Position numbers and translations under genes: made by a program
Shown: one piece after another, positions 48,111 through 58,556 of the stretch
Layout of the letters: each line of letters begins with the position of its first letter
Numbering within the stretch: the stretch's first letter is position 1
Source of the DNA: Trichostrongylus colubriformis
Taxonomy: Eukaryota; Nematoda; Chromadorea; Rhabditida; Trichostrongylidae
NCBI GenBank assembly: GCA_963978905.1
Contig: OZ022256.1
Span: forward strand, 54,236,001-54,300,000
Direction: 5' to 3'
DNA: 64,000 nucleotides
Notes under the pieces: generated by a model
What the model saw: the letters and a program-made list of their open reading frames with translations, nothing else
Told to the model about the DNA's origin: nothing
Databases searched by the model: none

Positions 48111-48374
48111 CTTGAGAAATCCACGATGTAGTGGCAGGCATGTTCATACCGAACCATTTTGTGGCAATCGATCTCACTGTTTGATAAGGCTAAGTTGGTG
48201 GCTAATCGAATTTGCTCTGCTGCATGGAGATAGGCGAATGACTTTTTGGTTGATGGCGTTTTGTCATCGGGTTCATGGGATAATTCGATTAATATGGACA
48301 GTATCCATCCGATCCATGCACCGAGTTGCGTTTAACTACCGCCACACTGATAAGCGAGCAAAAGCGATGACCTT

Positions 48375-48450
48375 ACGCGGGAGTTGAACCCGTCTCCGTA
48401 CACGTAGTGATCAGCTACCTAGCCGACTGAGCCATAGTTGGATGTTCCCC
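48375..48450 (-). other. tRNA-like sequence (SINE head or tRNA pseudogene)
   Basis: The minus strand has an A box TGGCTCAGTCGG and a B box GGGTTCAACTCC at tRNA-like spacing, but the 5' and 3' acceptor strands do not pair. It is therefore not called as a functional tRNA. Confidence 0.55.
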
Positions 48451-49337
48451 TGTCTTCGAATTCCTCCCTGGGTTCTGCAGCAAAGAATCTATGGGCCATG
48501 GAGGTGGAAGGCGGTCAGTTCTTGACTAGACGTGTGATGTACGGCGGTGTTGTCTCTTCTCTATCGTTTGCGATGTCAAACCCTTGCACGTATATATTGC
48601 CCCACTCATCCCTTAAAGGAACCGGAAGGGGTCCGAAACAAGAGAAAAATACAAAGAAATGAGCATTTTGTAACGAACGCAGAAGGTCAGAAGCGATAAT
48701 CGGTGAAAAAACCCGAATTCAAAAGTGCACGCTGCGGTATGTATTCGCGCCTCATTCGCATCATCGCACTGACTTTCCGGGTTGCCCGCTGTAGGAGACT
48801 GGCCGCGGTCCAACATTAGTTGTAGCACCTGACTCCCAGTGCAGTGGAGTGGCCATTCCCAACTACATTAGCATGCATGTAAGCACATCTAGAAACAGTA
48901 TAAGAAAGAACAAAGTAAAAAGTAAAGGAAAAACAAATTAATAATGGAAACGTCTTCTTTTGGCACCATGCCAAGGCGTCCAATTGGGGAGTTTGTGCAA
49001 TGGCGGCCACTTGAACTCGTCCACACTACGTCTGTTCGACCGTAGGCCAAAATTACCTCCTTCTGGTGTCTTTAACACCTTGCATTGTAACGAATGGACA
49101 CATCGGCTTGTATGTTGGTTTATCATGCTGTAAAATTGATAAACCAAAAGTGGAATGGTTACGACTTATTTTGAGAATTCTCCAAGATTTTCAGATTTTT
49201 CTGGACTAGAATTTTCCATTCCAGTTTTCTCTGGCTACTTCCGATGTCGAATAACTAGGAGGATCTCTAAAATTAGAGAAAAGTGTGTTCACTTTTACCA
49301 TTTGATATTTCCAGAGATGGGTAACAGCGTCATATTG
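48451..49337. other. Intergenic: nothing recognised
   Basis: Short frames on both strands lack conserved motifs or splice support. No repeat pair was noticed. Confidence 0.4.
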
Positions 49338-49410
49338 GCTCAAGCCGCTAGATGACAAAACAGTGCGTGGAAGGTTGTGGGTTCAGCACCCCGCAACGAC
49401 CATCACTTTT
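49338..49410 (+). other. tRNA-like sequence (SINE head)
   Basis: TGGCTCAAGCCGCTAGATG (A-box-like) and GTGGGTTCAGCACCCC (B-box-like) are spaced as in a tRNA, but no matching acceptor stem is seen. Confidence 0.5.
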
Positions 49411-49479
49411 GCACGCATGCCAATGGTGCATGCTGCACACACCATTCGGTGCATGGATTAGATAGGGCCACATGATGTA

Positions 49480-50690
49480 TTCATCGATCATCAGGAGCCG
49501 TTAGCAAGAGAGACTTTCTACTTCCAGTTGCGTGGGAGCACAATCGATCAGAGCAGTCCAGTTCTCTATCTCCACCCCCACCCCCCTTCCCTCTCCCCCA
49601 TCGGAACATACGAAGATAATCGATTGCCAGAAGATTGCCAAGTATCCGTTGTCTTACCTGGGTTATCAAAGGCATATCATGTCGACGGGGGGGGGTTACT
49701 CTTATTACACACAAAAACTGTAGCTTACTCTCATCACACATATTAAAACATCTGTGCCAACAGAGGCAAGTGGAGCATATTGATGAAGGGCCGTTTGTAC
49801 ACGATTGGCCACGGTTTAACTCCATGAAAAACTTGTGCTTTTCCAAACCAACAAATTTTGCAGAAGTTGTAGATTTATTACGTCGATGACCATCCTGCAT
49901 TAGTTTGGCGTCACTTTCTGCTATATAATGGACGAGACATCATGCACAGACCGTCACAGCAGGAAAACTTTTTCTCGAAATTAACCCGCGTGGGAATGCG
50001 TTCATCTGCTACTGTCTAGACGCAGGGAATTCACGGGAGTGCCTGGATTGACCAGGCACATCCCATGCACAATCACCTTTTCACCATGTCTTGTTAGTGA
50101 TGATATCATCGTCGTCGACGAACACGCTCAGCTCAGCGACTAAACACTTCTTCTCTCAGACCCACTCAACTCTGAATCGTATCCCAGCGGGGTTTTTTTA
50201 GAGATTCATCAAGCAGTAAATTTGCATGATGGATCTCTGAAGGACTGTGGAGTGATTGCATTGATCATCGCAACTCGCTGCGAACTAGAATCGATTCCAG
50301 GATCGTGTATAAAGAAGGCGTATTTGGAATCAGCAACCTTGAGCCATTCCTTTAGAAACATTTTTTGAATGGAATTCAAGTACATGAAGCACTTCAACCG
50401 TTTACTTCTTGATGCTTAGTTTTGAATCGTGTACATCAGCATCACAGTGTATCGAATAAGTGCCTGGTTTAACTATGCATTCAGCTTTTACTCAAGGATT
50501 ACAGAGTTGTTTTGCAGTGTTTTGTATCTGATCTTCAGCTCTATGACAGCTACATGTGTATTTCTCTTCATCAAGTGCAGAGTGCCGTTTTCTGCGTTTA
50601 GGTGTCGAGAAAATTCTTTCTTCAAATCCTTCTGTAATATGGTCTTAAGAATATATCACGTGAAAAGGAATCGAAAATTGTTTTTACTGT
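49480..50690 (-). pseudogene. Decayed coding-like element, arm 2 of an inverted duplication
   Basis: The minus-strand counterpart of 47060-48110. It reads KMFLKEWLKVADSKY, LGYDSELSG-type sequence, and SAKFVGLEKHKFF then SSICSTCLCWHRCFNMCD. The plus-strand frame at 50429-50788 contains FCSVLYLIFSSMTA and CRVPFSAFRCREN, aligning with arm 1. The two arms differ strongly in DNA but keep several peptide blocks, so the ancestral element probably coded for protein. About 1.4 kb separates the arms. Confidence 0.5.
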
Positions 50691-50839
50691 CATGTGCACC
50701 TCATTATATTAAAACCAACAATATGACATGTCATTTGGTAGGCTTGCTCTTTTCTTTTTCTATGCGTTGGATAAACGGCCTACCGTGAACGGCCTCTGCC
50801 GACCACAATTTGTGGCTCAGCTTCCATACTTGATACAAC

Positions 50840-51285
50840 AGAAACTCTACCCTTTCAAACTTTCTGTTACCCATATACCTTGTTGTATTTGCCTGCTAAG
50901 GGTCGCATCCAGAATTTCATGCGAAAAAGGAAGAATTCAGCTAAGATACAGTTCCCCAAGTTCTCAGCTGGGTGGGCGGAGCCTCCGAGTAAAAAAAGTC
51001 CCGTCTCGTCCCGCCGTCCGCCCCGGTTGGGAGCGAAGAGTGGGACTGTTTACGCAACTTTCTGTTAGTACAATGCTTCTCCGACCGCGGTGGAGGACTG
51101 GGTAAGGACTTGCTCTGAGGCCCTGCCCCCTCGGCCGAGATTTTGTGGTGCTGTATCTCAGCCGTATTCACATTTTTTCGCGTGAAACTTTGTTTGTGGC
51201 CCACAGTAGGCAAATACAACATAAATAAAAAAAATTTCGTTCTACCGTGGACGATTCCTTCAAAAGAGTTCATCGATCCTTTTTT
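50840..51285. repeat. Fold-back element, family F, copy 2
   Basis: Left arm TTTCTGTTACCCATATACCT, right arm with GGCAAATACAACATAAATAA and GTGGACGATTCCTTC. The G/C-rich centre GCTGGGTGGGCGGAGCC is shared with the 18.2 kb copy. Confidence 0.8.
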
Positions 51286-51632
51286 CCATTTTTTTGCTTT
51301 TTTCGTCTACAGGATGTGTAATAAAGATATTGGAAGGTATCACAGTGTTGTTTATTCATCTATTTATTGTGCACGCATGGGTTCGCCATAACATCAAGTA
51401 CCGACAGAGTGGTAGTGAGCAAAAAACCTAACACACAAAACACAAACGTTCAAATCGAACTTAGAAAATCATTCCACAGAGACTGAGTATGAAGTATGTA
51501 GAACGTAGGTAATGCCAGAAATATGGCGAATAATGGGTTGCATTGGGCCATGTCTACTTCATGCTCCCCTTCTTTGAAACTGACACCTGCCAAGATTAAG
51601 CATTGACTTACACATCGATCGGTTCTTGAAAA

Positions 51633-51838
51633 TCATTGCTTACAATTAGACTTATAGAAAGGTCTCTGAGCTGCCTCGTTAAGAAATTGCAGAAATGGAG
51701 GTCCGCCAAATATTACGCTGTCGCCGTAGCGAATTCCGTGGTCGTGGTGGTGACCTTCGTGATCGCGGTGCTCCATCCTCCACCAAGCTCGAAGCGTGCT
51801 ACTACAGCAAGGATGAACACAATTACAGCTGCGTTCAT
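51633..51838 (-). pseudogene. SXP/RAL-2-family exon 1 relic
   Basis: Starts with TTTTTAG next to an ATG, then a signal peptide (MNAAVIVFILAVVA). A one-base shift near GGAGGATGGAG leads into a His-rich stretch (EHRDHEGHHHDHG) and GGPPFLQFLNEAAQRPFY, the conserved start of the family's core. The frame ends at TGA 51633 and no second or third exon follows. It resembles the first exon of the 57-58 kb gene, including the HG-rich region before PP(F/Y)L. Confidence 0.7.
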
Positions 51839-51934
51839 TCTAAAAACTTTCGAGCAAATTTATTAGTGTTTCCGAGTGATTGTCAAGAAAGGAGGGGGGC
51901 GGCGGGGGGGAGAGGGTGATGAGGGGACCCTAGC

Positions 51935-52510
51935 AGTGATGGACCAAAATTGATAGCAGCTCAAGGGCTGACAAGGAGCGTCAAAAGGCGAAGTTGCCAA
52001 ATTCGTTTCACTTTTTGCGCGATTCCTGGAACGTTGTCACTTGCAGGTACTTGCGGGGTGGGATGGAGACATTAAGGGTGGATAATTCAACTTACTAACG
52101 GTTGATAAGGTACGGTAGGGGTCGCAAAAGGCAAGGTCGCCAAATCCGTTCCGCTTTTCGCGTTGATGATGATCCAAATCCAAAGTGGGTGATCCAAATT
52201 GATAGGGCTTGATAAGATTCGATAAGTAGCCTCAAAAGGCGAATGTCGCCTAATTCGTTTCACCTTTCGGGTCGATCCCACACTGCCGACACTCACAGGT
52301 GTTTTGCAGGGCGGAACGGGGACATTAATAGTGGGGGATCTAAATTGATAACGGTTGATAGGATTTGATAAGGAGCGTGAAAAAGCAAGTGTCGTCGAAT
52401 CCGTTTTCTCTCTCAACAGTGGAGTGTCCACACTCATAACTGATGTAGGGTGTGGTACGAGACCTCAATGGTGAGAGATCAAATCTATAAGACTTGATTA
52501 AAGCTATCAG
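51935..52510. repeat. Diverged tandem array, unit about 150 bp
   Basis: Three to four units each contain an ATTGATAACGGTTGATA-like stretch, a GATAAGGAGCGTCAAAAGGC-like stretch, GCCAAATTCGTTTCACCTTT-like sequence and a GGGACATTAA-like end. Unit similarity is moderate, so the exact period needs alignment. Confidence 0.65.
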
Positions 52511-53114
52511 CAAGTGGACAGGATGAAATCCTGTAGACCGCTTACTAATACAATATGATCGCTATAGATGAAGTGTCTGACACATAGTGTCACTGGGTGG
52601 TCATGTTTTATTTATGTGCTGATATCAGTTCTAGCGATGTATCAACCTCTCAACTGTCCAGCCTTTCGAGCCATGGCGTCTGTCTTCTGATAGTGCAATT
52701 CATGAGTGATCTAAATGCTGTCTAGATTTGTATTACGAACGCAAGTGAATCATCCCCAAGCGATACGCTACGAGCGCTAGGTCACCTGTAATCTCAAATA
52801 GTGGTGCATGTACAGCAAGTGACAAGAATGGGTAAGCATGGCAAAGGACATAGGTACGATCAATATATGAGAATTAGAAGCTCATGGAATTAACAAATTG
52901 CTACCAATCGATGCGATCAATCCCGCAAAATTAGAGAACGCTGAGTTGTCCTATTCTCCAAGTAGTAACCACTTCAGCCAAGTGTCAAATGATCAGTGGT
53001 CAGCAGTTTTGTATTTATCCGATATCAGCAGTGTGAAAGGGTCTGCCACTAATATCTGTACTTTCGAAAAGTGGCAGATGCAATGATAAATAAATGAATT
53101 ATCAGCCAACAAAA
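52511..53114. other. Intergenic: nothing recognised
   Basis: A/T-rich sequence without an open frame of note, repeat pair or RNA gene that could be supported. Confidence 0.4.
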
Positions 53115-53560
53115 AGGCTTAAAGGAATCGTCCACGGAAAAACGAGTTTCTTTGTTACCCATATATTTATGTTGTATTATATTTGCCTAATAAGGACCGT
53201 ATACAAAGTTTTACGCGAAAAAGGGAAAATTCGGCTGAGGTACATTTACCCAGATTCCCGACCGGGTGGGCAGAGCTTCTGAGTAAAAACCCGTCCGGTC
53301 GTCCGCCGCGGTTGGAACGGAAAGTGAGACTGTATCTTTCTGTTCCTACCGTGCATCTCCGACCGCGACGGACGACGGGGTGGGCACTTGCTCGGAGGTC
53401 TCGCTCACCCGCCCGAAACTTTGTGGTGCTGTATCTCACTCGAACTCGCATTTTTTTTTTTGAGTGAAACTTTGCATGCGGCACACATTAGGGAAATACA
53501 ACATAAATATATGGGTAACAGAAAAACTCAACTTTTTGTGGATGACTCTTTTGAGCACCG
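53115..53560. repeat. Fold-back element, family F, copy 3
   Basis: Arms GAATCGTCCACGGAAAAACG...TTTGTTACCCATATATTTAT and ATAAATATATGGGTAACAGA...GTGGATGACTC pair over most of the element's length. The centre is G/C-rich. Confidence 0.85.
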
Positions 53561-53631
53561 GGAAGCTCTGCAAGTAGACGAGTTCGTACTCCGATATGAG
53601 TAGGATTGTTCCGATTCCTGAGCTACGTTAA

Positions 53632-54172
53632 ACCTCAGAGGCAGTGTTTATTAGGGAAATTCGGGGGGGGGAGGGGAATTCGGCAGTAAAGTAAAAGAAG
53701 TAGTGAATATGAAAGTCGAGATGCCTAGTAACAGGACACTGAAGAAAAAACGGATGGTAATGGTCAAAGACCTGAGAAAAAGGACCCTTCCCCACCGCTG
53801 ATCCCCGACGTGGAGCCTTTCCGTGAAGAGGCGGGTAATCCGGACGAGTTTTCCATTGACGTGTTGCCATGTTCTAAACACGAAGTGATGTTCGGAAATG
53901 AGGAAGCATCCTTTTTCTGGAGTGAGCTTTAAGCCAAAATTGAGAAAGCGGGCCGCGCTACATTCTAAATATTTCCACCCCAGCCAATCAGTCGCTAGGG
54001 AACGGACCGAGCACAGTAAGGCGGCTGGAGCTGAAAAAGCCGCCTCTGCCACAGCTCCGAGGCGCGCCTTTCGCGGGGATGCAAATAGGCTCTCCAGACC
54101 CTTAGTCTTCGAGTGACTGACTCCTCTTAGGGATTCCTCATCACCCACATTACCCCTAACACTGTCTTTAAA
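53632..54172. mobile_element. Non-autonomous DNA element, family D, copy 2
   Basis: Parallel to 3460-4022: shares ATGAAAGTCGAGATGCCTAG and CCTAGTAACAGGA, and ends ACCCCTAACACTGTCTTTAA. The left end is eroded by a G run. Confidence 0.7.
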
Positions 54173-54569
54173 TAGTGATGAATGTCTGTAGAGACACCAG
54201 CTGAGCTAGAATTTTGAATACAAAAGTATCGATCGCAATATGTGACATTTACTTCCGAAAAGGACTGTAAAGGACATTGGTGACACTCACTACTTCCTCG
54301 GCAGTGTGAATGCATTCTTGTATGGTTATTTTCAAGTAACCTAACCCCTCCCCCCCGTTTGGCGATTGAAGAGTTTTATCCTCGGTCACTTTTAGCAGCA
54401 GTTTCATGATATACACGAATGAATTTCATATGCATGATGATGGTATAAATTACCCTTATGGGTGAAATTACCCTCTGAAAAGGATCGCATGCAGCAACCA
54501 CCGAGGATGGCTGTAGTTCAGTCAAGTCAGAATTAAATTTTCTCCGAAATCCAACTTATTTTTGGGATA

Positions 54570-54630
54570 TTATAGTCTGAAATAGTCTTGTTCTTCATAG
54601 TCGAATGCATATCCAATAGCACCTGCATTT
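54570..54630 (-). CDS. Possible terminal exon, unassigned
   Basis: A minus-strand TTATTTTAG acceptor is followed by 19 codons reading NAGAIGYAFDYEEQDYFRL and a stop. The acidic/aromatic C-terminus looks protein-like, but no upstream exon was found. It lies next to the promoter-like duplicate at 54.8-55.0 kb. Confidence 0.2.
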
Positions 54631-54781
54631 CTAAAATAACAAGAAATTGCAGCTGTAACTCGTGCTACACCGTGTTCGGCAGGTGGCCAGTAAGGAGCGC
54701 ATTAGAATGCGACACCATGATTAACACGCTGTCCATTATGTATTAAGCGTTATGTGTTTGAGAAATACTATGCGAAAGGAA

Positions 54782-55375
54782 GTGAATTAAATAAATTTCA
54801 TAATAAGAGAGGTAGCTTTGATGATAAGCCAACGAAGCTCTGATGTGCTGCCTACAATCCATCTTCTGTTTATATTCCTTGCATTACGATGCTGGTCTGT
54901 TGCACTTTGCCATGATATGCCGAGCTAATGAAATACTAGACGGTTTTTTTACGGGAAATGTTGCCTTTGCTGTATAATAGTGTCTCGTCATCATTTTAAA
55001 TACTGGATTGCCAGAGAAATAAAAGTTCGTGGATTTTGCAAAGTATTTTTGCACGGTACCGTCGCTCTGATGCTATTAATTAGGCATGAAAGCACATCGT
55101 CAAAGGATATAATCACTTTTTTTCATTTTGTTATAATACTTCTTTTCTCCAACTTTACTAATATCAAGAATTTCTGTTGCAGAGTACTTAAGAACTGCGC
55201 TATTTCACAACTTTTTTTTTTCAAAGGCACTAGATACAGTAATTCGGGTCTCCGATTACGAAGGAAGAAGGCGAAGGACTGATGTGCTGCCTCATCAACC
55301 AATCTTGCCGAACTGATAAAATATCAAAGGGGTTTTTTTCCTGTGAAATGTTGCCCTTGTTGTATAATAGTTTCT
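54782..55375. repeat. Two diverged copies of the region upstream of the 58 kb SXP-like gene
   Basis: 54782-54995 and 55240-55375 both resemble about 58222-58410. Shared blocks include AAATTTCATAA, CTGATGTGCTGCCT-like sequence, TTGCACTTTGCCAT-like sequence, AGCTAATRAAATA and a GAAATGTTGCCYTTG end. No SXP-like coding exon was found beside either copy. Confidence 0.6.
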
Positions 55376-55556
55376 ACTTATGACCATGCACTTCAACAGC
55401 AAACCGTAAAAAACAGCACTGCTGTTTTAAGTATGTGTCGTAGGCATGTGGTTCTCATACGCATGTATTCACATAACAAAAAAAAAGTAGACAATGTTTT
55501 CAACCTTTATCATTCCCTGTGTCGATCGTGGCGACAGGGAAAAGCGATTTCATCGG

Positions 55557-55813
55557 GTGTGTGCAGTTATGACGAAAAATCGCTTCGCGGCGTCACACTC
55601 GCAACGCCTTCAGCACGACTTGCCAGATCGATTGTCCCTGGGAGCTCGGCAGAGCGTGGCTGCGTCACCTCTGCACTTCCACCCCGCAACACTGCCTCCT
55701 GCACCCATGCCACCCTGCCTCGCTTGAAGGCTGCCGTGCCCTGCCACTGGCACTCGCACCCGCCAAGCCCCTCGCAGCGGACGGCCACGCGATTTTCCGT
55801 CATAAGTGCACAC
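55557..55813. repeat. G/C-rich fold-back MITE
   Basis: Ends GTGTGTGCAGTTATGACGAA and TCCGTCATAAGTGCACACAC are inverted repeats with AAAATCGC / GCGATTTT continuing the stem. The interior is C-rich. Long frames crossing it are compositional. Confidence 0.8.
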
Positions 55814-55814
55814 A

Positions 55815-56015
55815 CCATTATTCTCTATACAATGACTTGCAGTGACCAGCCCATGTACAAGTCAGTACTTTCATTCTGTCAAAGGAATTTGACCAGTGCA
55901 GCCAATTCCTGGAGGAATGAAGGCTCGGTCAGCCTGGGCGGGGCTTGATTCTCATAACGTGCGAATGTGGGTGAGCGGCACTGTCAAGACACCACCTTCG
56001 CCTAGAGAGGGACAC
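55815..56015 (-). repeat. tRNA-derived SINE, copy 3
   Basis: Shares TATACAATGACTTGCAGTG, CCCATGTACAAGTCAGT and GCCTGGGCGGGGCTTGATTC with the 29.55 kb SINE. The Pol III boxes are more decayed. Confidence 0.6.
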
Positions 56016-57290
56016 AAAGTATAGCAGCTCAAATCTGCCACATACTCGTATTGTCGCGGTTCGAGTGAGCGGCCGCCCTTCTAGCAGCTGGTGCGCCCAC
56101 ATCGGGGTTCCGGCTCTCCATGCTCACCCCACACCACTTCTGTGCCTGCGGGCTACCACTGTCCACGTGAGCTTCCCCGGAGACCATACTGCTTTCCTCA
56201 CAATATGGCCGCCGCTCTCCGGAGACACAATCTCTAACCCTCAGGGTACCAGGCTAAGAGGTATCGACAGCTGTGCGCAGCGGACGTGGGCTTACGAACG
56301 CTTAACGAAGCCGACCGCGCCGCACATTTACGGTCCAGCACGAGAGTCAAACTCTCGTCTTCTGCAGTCTGGTTTGTCATTCTTGCAGCGGATGTCGGGT
56401 GCCCCTTTCCTTCCGGAGGAAAAGGCAAAGCGACGACTGGCGGCCGACCCTTTGTATACCGAGCCACGGCTGGAGGTGGGTTGGACGGGCGGCGCGCTCA
56501 CAGGAACAGTCGCGAAACGCGACATGTACTTTAGTATCTTCTGCAGTCGATTTTATGAAAAGTATGGCACAATAATCCACTCACAACAAGCAGCCAGAGG
56601 TAATCGAACAATTTTGCTGGAGAGATAGGAATAAGACAGTTTTCGGAAAGGGCAGCAGTCCACAGACGATTTCATTTATTATGTATAATATGTGTTGGCT
56701 AGGCTGATTCATGGCAAAGTACGAGACATTGGCATCGAAATGATGGATATGGGCCACTGCCCCGAAGTTTGAGCTTTCTGAAGTGAATTTATCTAACTGT
56801 AAACGCTCTTTGCTACAGGTAATAAGGGTGCAAATTTTTTATCATCAATTCAATCGATTTAATAAAGTGTCAATATTTTTAAGAAGATCTAGGTTTGGCC
56901 AAGTATAATCTTACTTGATCGAAATTTGATCAGATGAAATTTTATCGTTGGAACTTGACAATTTGCATGACCAAATATGATATACTGGATCTTTACAATC
57001 TGAAATTTCCTTTCCGATTTATTTCGGGCTTTCAATGCAGATCCAAAACTTCTTGACTTTTCCGTGCTAATGTGAATGGTTCATTCATTGGATTCACTAA
57101 CACCACCGCACCGCATGCCGTTTTACAGGAAGATTGAGCTGTTTATTTTTCATTTTTTATTCATACGGGAAGCATTCAATAAATGAATAAATAGACCAAG
57201 TAGCATTTCCGGTGATACCTCATCCTTGGAAACCTGCAAACGAGTCGCTTTGAGAAGTAAACGTTTCCAACATGTGTATATTACTTGATA
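56016..57290. other. G/C-rich block then A/T-rich 3' flank of the SXP-like gene
   Basis: 56.05-56.53 kb is markedly G/C-rich (for example CGAGTGAGCGGCCGCCC and GGACGGGCGGCGCGC) and gives long frames in several registers, none with a recognisable domain. The remainder is A/T-rich. On the minus strand an AATAAA at about 57142-57147 lies about 145 bp past the SXP-like stop codon and is a plausible poly(A) signal. Confidence 0.5.
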
Positions 57291-58143
57291 TCAAACTTTT
57301 GAAGCACCTCCTCTACGGTAGTTGGGAAAACGACCGGGGACTCCTTGGCCGTTCCAACCCTGCTGCCAACCACCTTGGCCGTTCCAACCTTGCTGTTGCC
57401 ATCCACATGGACCATTCCAGCCATGTCCCCAGGGACCATGATGGCCATGGGGCCCGTGACCATGGTGGCCATGGTGGCCATGACCATGATGGCCGTGTTC
57501 GGGCATAAATTGCTTGAAGATGATTTTCAGCACATGGAATGCCTGCAAGTGAACGAATGCATCACGTCGAGCACCGATGGGATGTCAAGGATAATTCGGT
57601 GAAATAGCAGCACTCGGTCGTGGTCCTTCTCACCTTAGGATTTGTCTTGATAAGTTCCTCTCCTTTTTTATCCATCTCTCGATGAGTTTGGTTTTTGTTG
57701 TCCATAATTTCAGATAACTTTTTGAAGGCTTCTGGCAGGTAACTGATTAGATCGCTAACATTCGCCTTCACTTTTTCCATGTGAGCCGTTCTGTTCCCTT
57801 CGAATTCCTTCACTACTTCCTAAACGGTAACGAGTTGAAGTTTACGGATTCATAGTGCTCACTTTTCTGAAACTCCGGAAGCTTCACATACCTGAAGATT
57901 GCGTTTCTCAGCCCACTTCCGTATTTCCTCTTCTTGTTCAGCGCGTGTCAAAGTCTCATTAGAAACGATTCTTAGATACTCTCTTCGAGCTGCTGGCTTA
58001 ACTTGTTTTAGATATGGCGGCAATGGTGGTCCATGATGGCCCCTGTGACCGTGATGGCCCCTGTGGTGGTGCGGTCCCCATGTTCTTCCGAGACCATAAC
58101 CAGTTATTGTAGCAAGGACAAGAACAATAAGAGCTGCTTTCAT
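57291..58143 (-). CDS. SXP/RAL-2-family secreted protein with His/Gly-rich ends (copy 3, intact)
   Basis: Three minus-strand exons, all phase 0: 58143-57892, 57819-57634 and 57542-57291, encoding 229 aa. Signal peptide MKAALIVLVLATITGYGLG, then a His/Gly stretch (HHHRGHHGHRGHHG), PPLPPYLKQVKPAARREYL, IVSNETLTRAEQEEEIRKWA, LISYLPEAFKKLSEIMDN, and AFHVLKIIFKQFMPEHGHHG leading into a second His/Gly tract and GWNGQG repeats. The core matches the SXP/RAL-2 (Ani s 5-like) domain of nematode secreted proteins, some of which bind divalent cations or are immunodominant. Two flanking His-rich tracts suggest extra metal or haem binding (inference). CTTTAG directly abuts the A before the ATG, a likely spliced-leader acceptor. 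This is the best preserved of the four family members here. Confidence 0.92.
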
Positions 58144-58556
58144 TCTAAAGTAATCAAGGAAATGTACTGGAGTGTCTCAAAAAGGAGAAAGTAAGCAAGT
58201 GCTATAATTCAAAAGAAAGTGAAAGCCGTAAATTTCATAACAAAAGAGTTAGCTTCATTGATCAGGCACTGGGACTGCTGCGTTGCCTGTCTGGGAAACC
58301 GGACTTATATTCGTCATTATGATGCCGATCTATTGTACTTTGCCATTGAGTCCAGCTAATAAAATATTACAAAGCTTTTTCGCGAGGGGTGTTGCCCTTT
58401 GGTAAAGTCAAATATCATTCTTCGCATTGTTTATATCATCTACAAGCCTTAATCATAGCGAAAATGCTTGATATTTGACAAGATAGAAGCGATACCAATT
58501 TCGGTGCCAAGTACGGAATCCACAGTTGTTGATTTTTCCAAAGTGAAATAAAGGGG
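58144..58556. promoter_or_regulatory. Upstream region of the SXP-like gene
   Basis: The first 80 bp hold the presumed trans-splice acceptor. About 58222-58410 is the segment duplicated at 54.8 and 55.3 kb. No TATA-like box was fixed. Promoter function is inferred from position only. Confidence 0.4.

Noticed and set aside
48375..48450. Functional tRNA gene
   Set aside because: A and B boxes are present but the acceptor strands do not pair and the T stem has a mismatch; treated as tRNA-like.
55343..55948. 201-codon open frame
   Set aside because: Crosses a G/C-rich fold-back MITE and a SINE; its openness follows from composition.
56065..56628. 187-codon open frame in a G/C-rich block
   Set aside because: Long frames occur on both strands and in several registers here, as expected from few A/T-rich stops; no motif or splice signal supports one.
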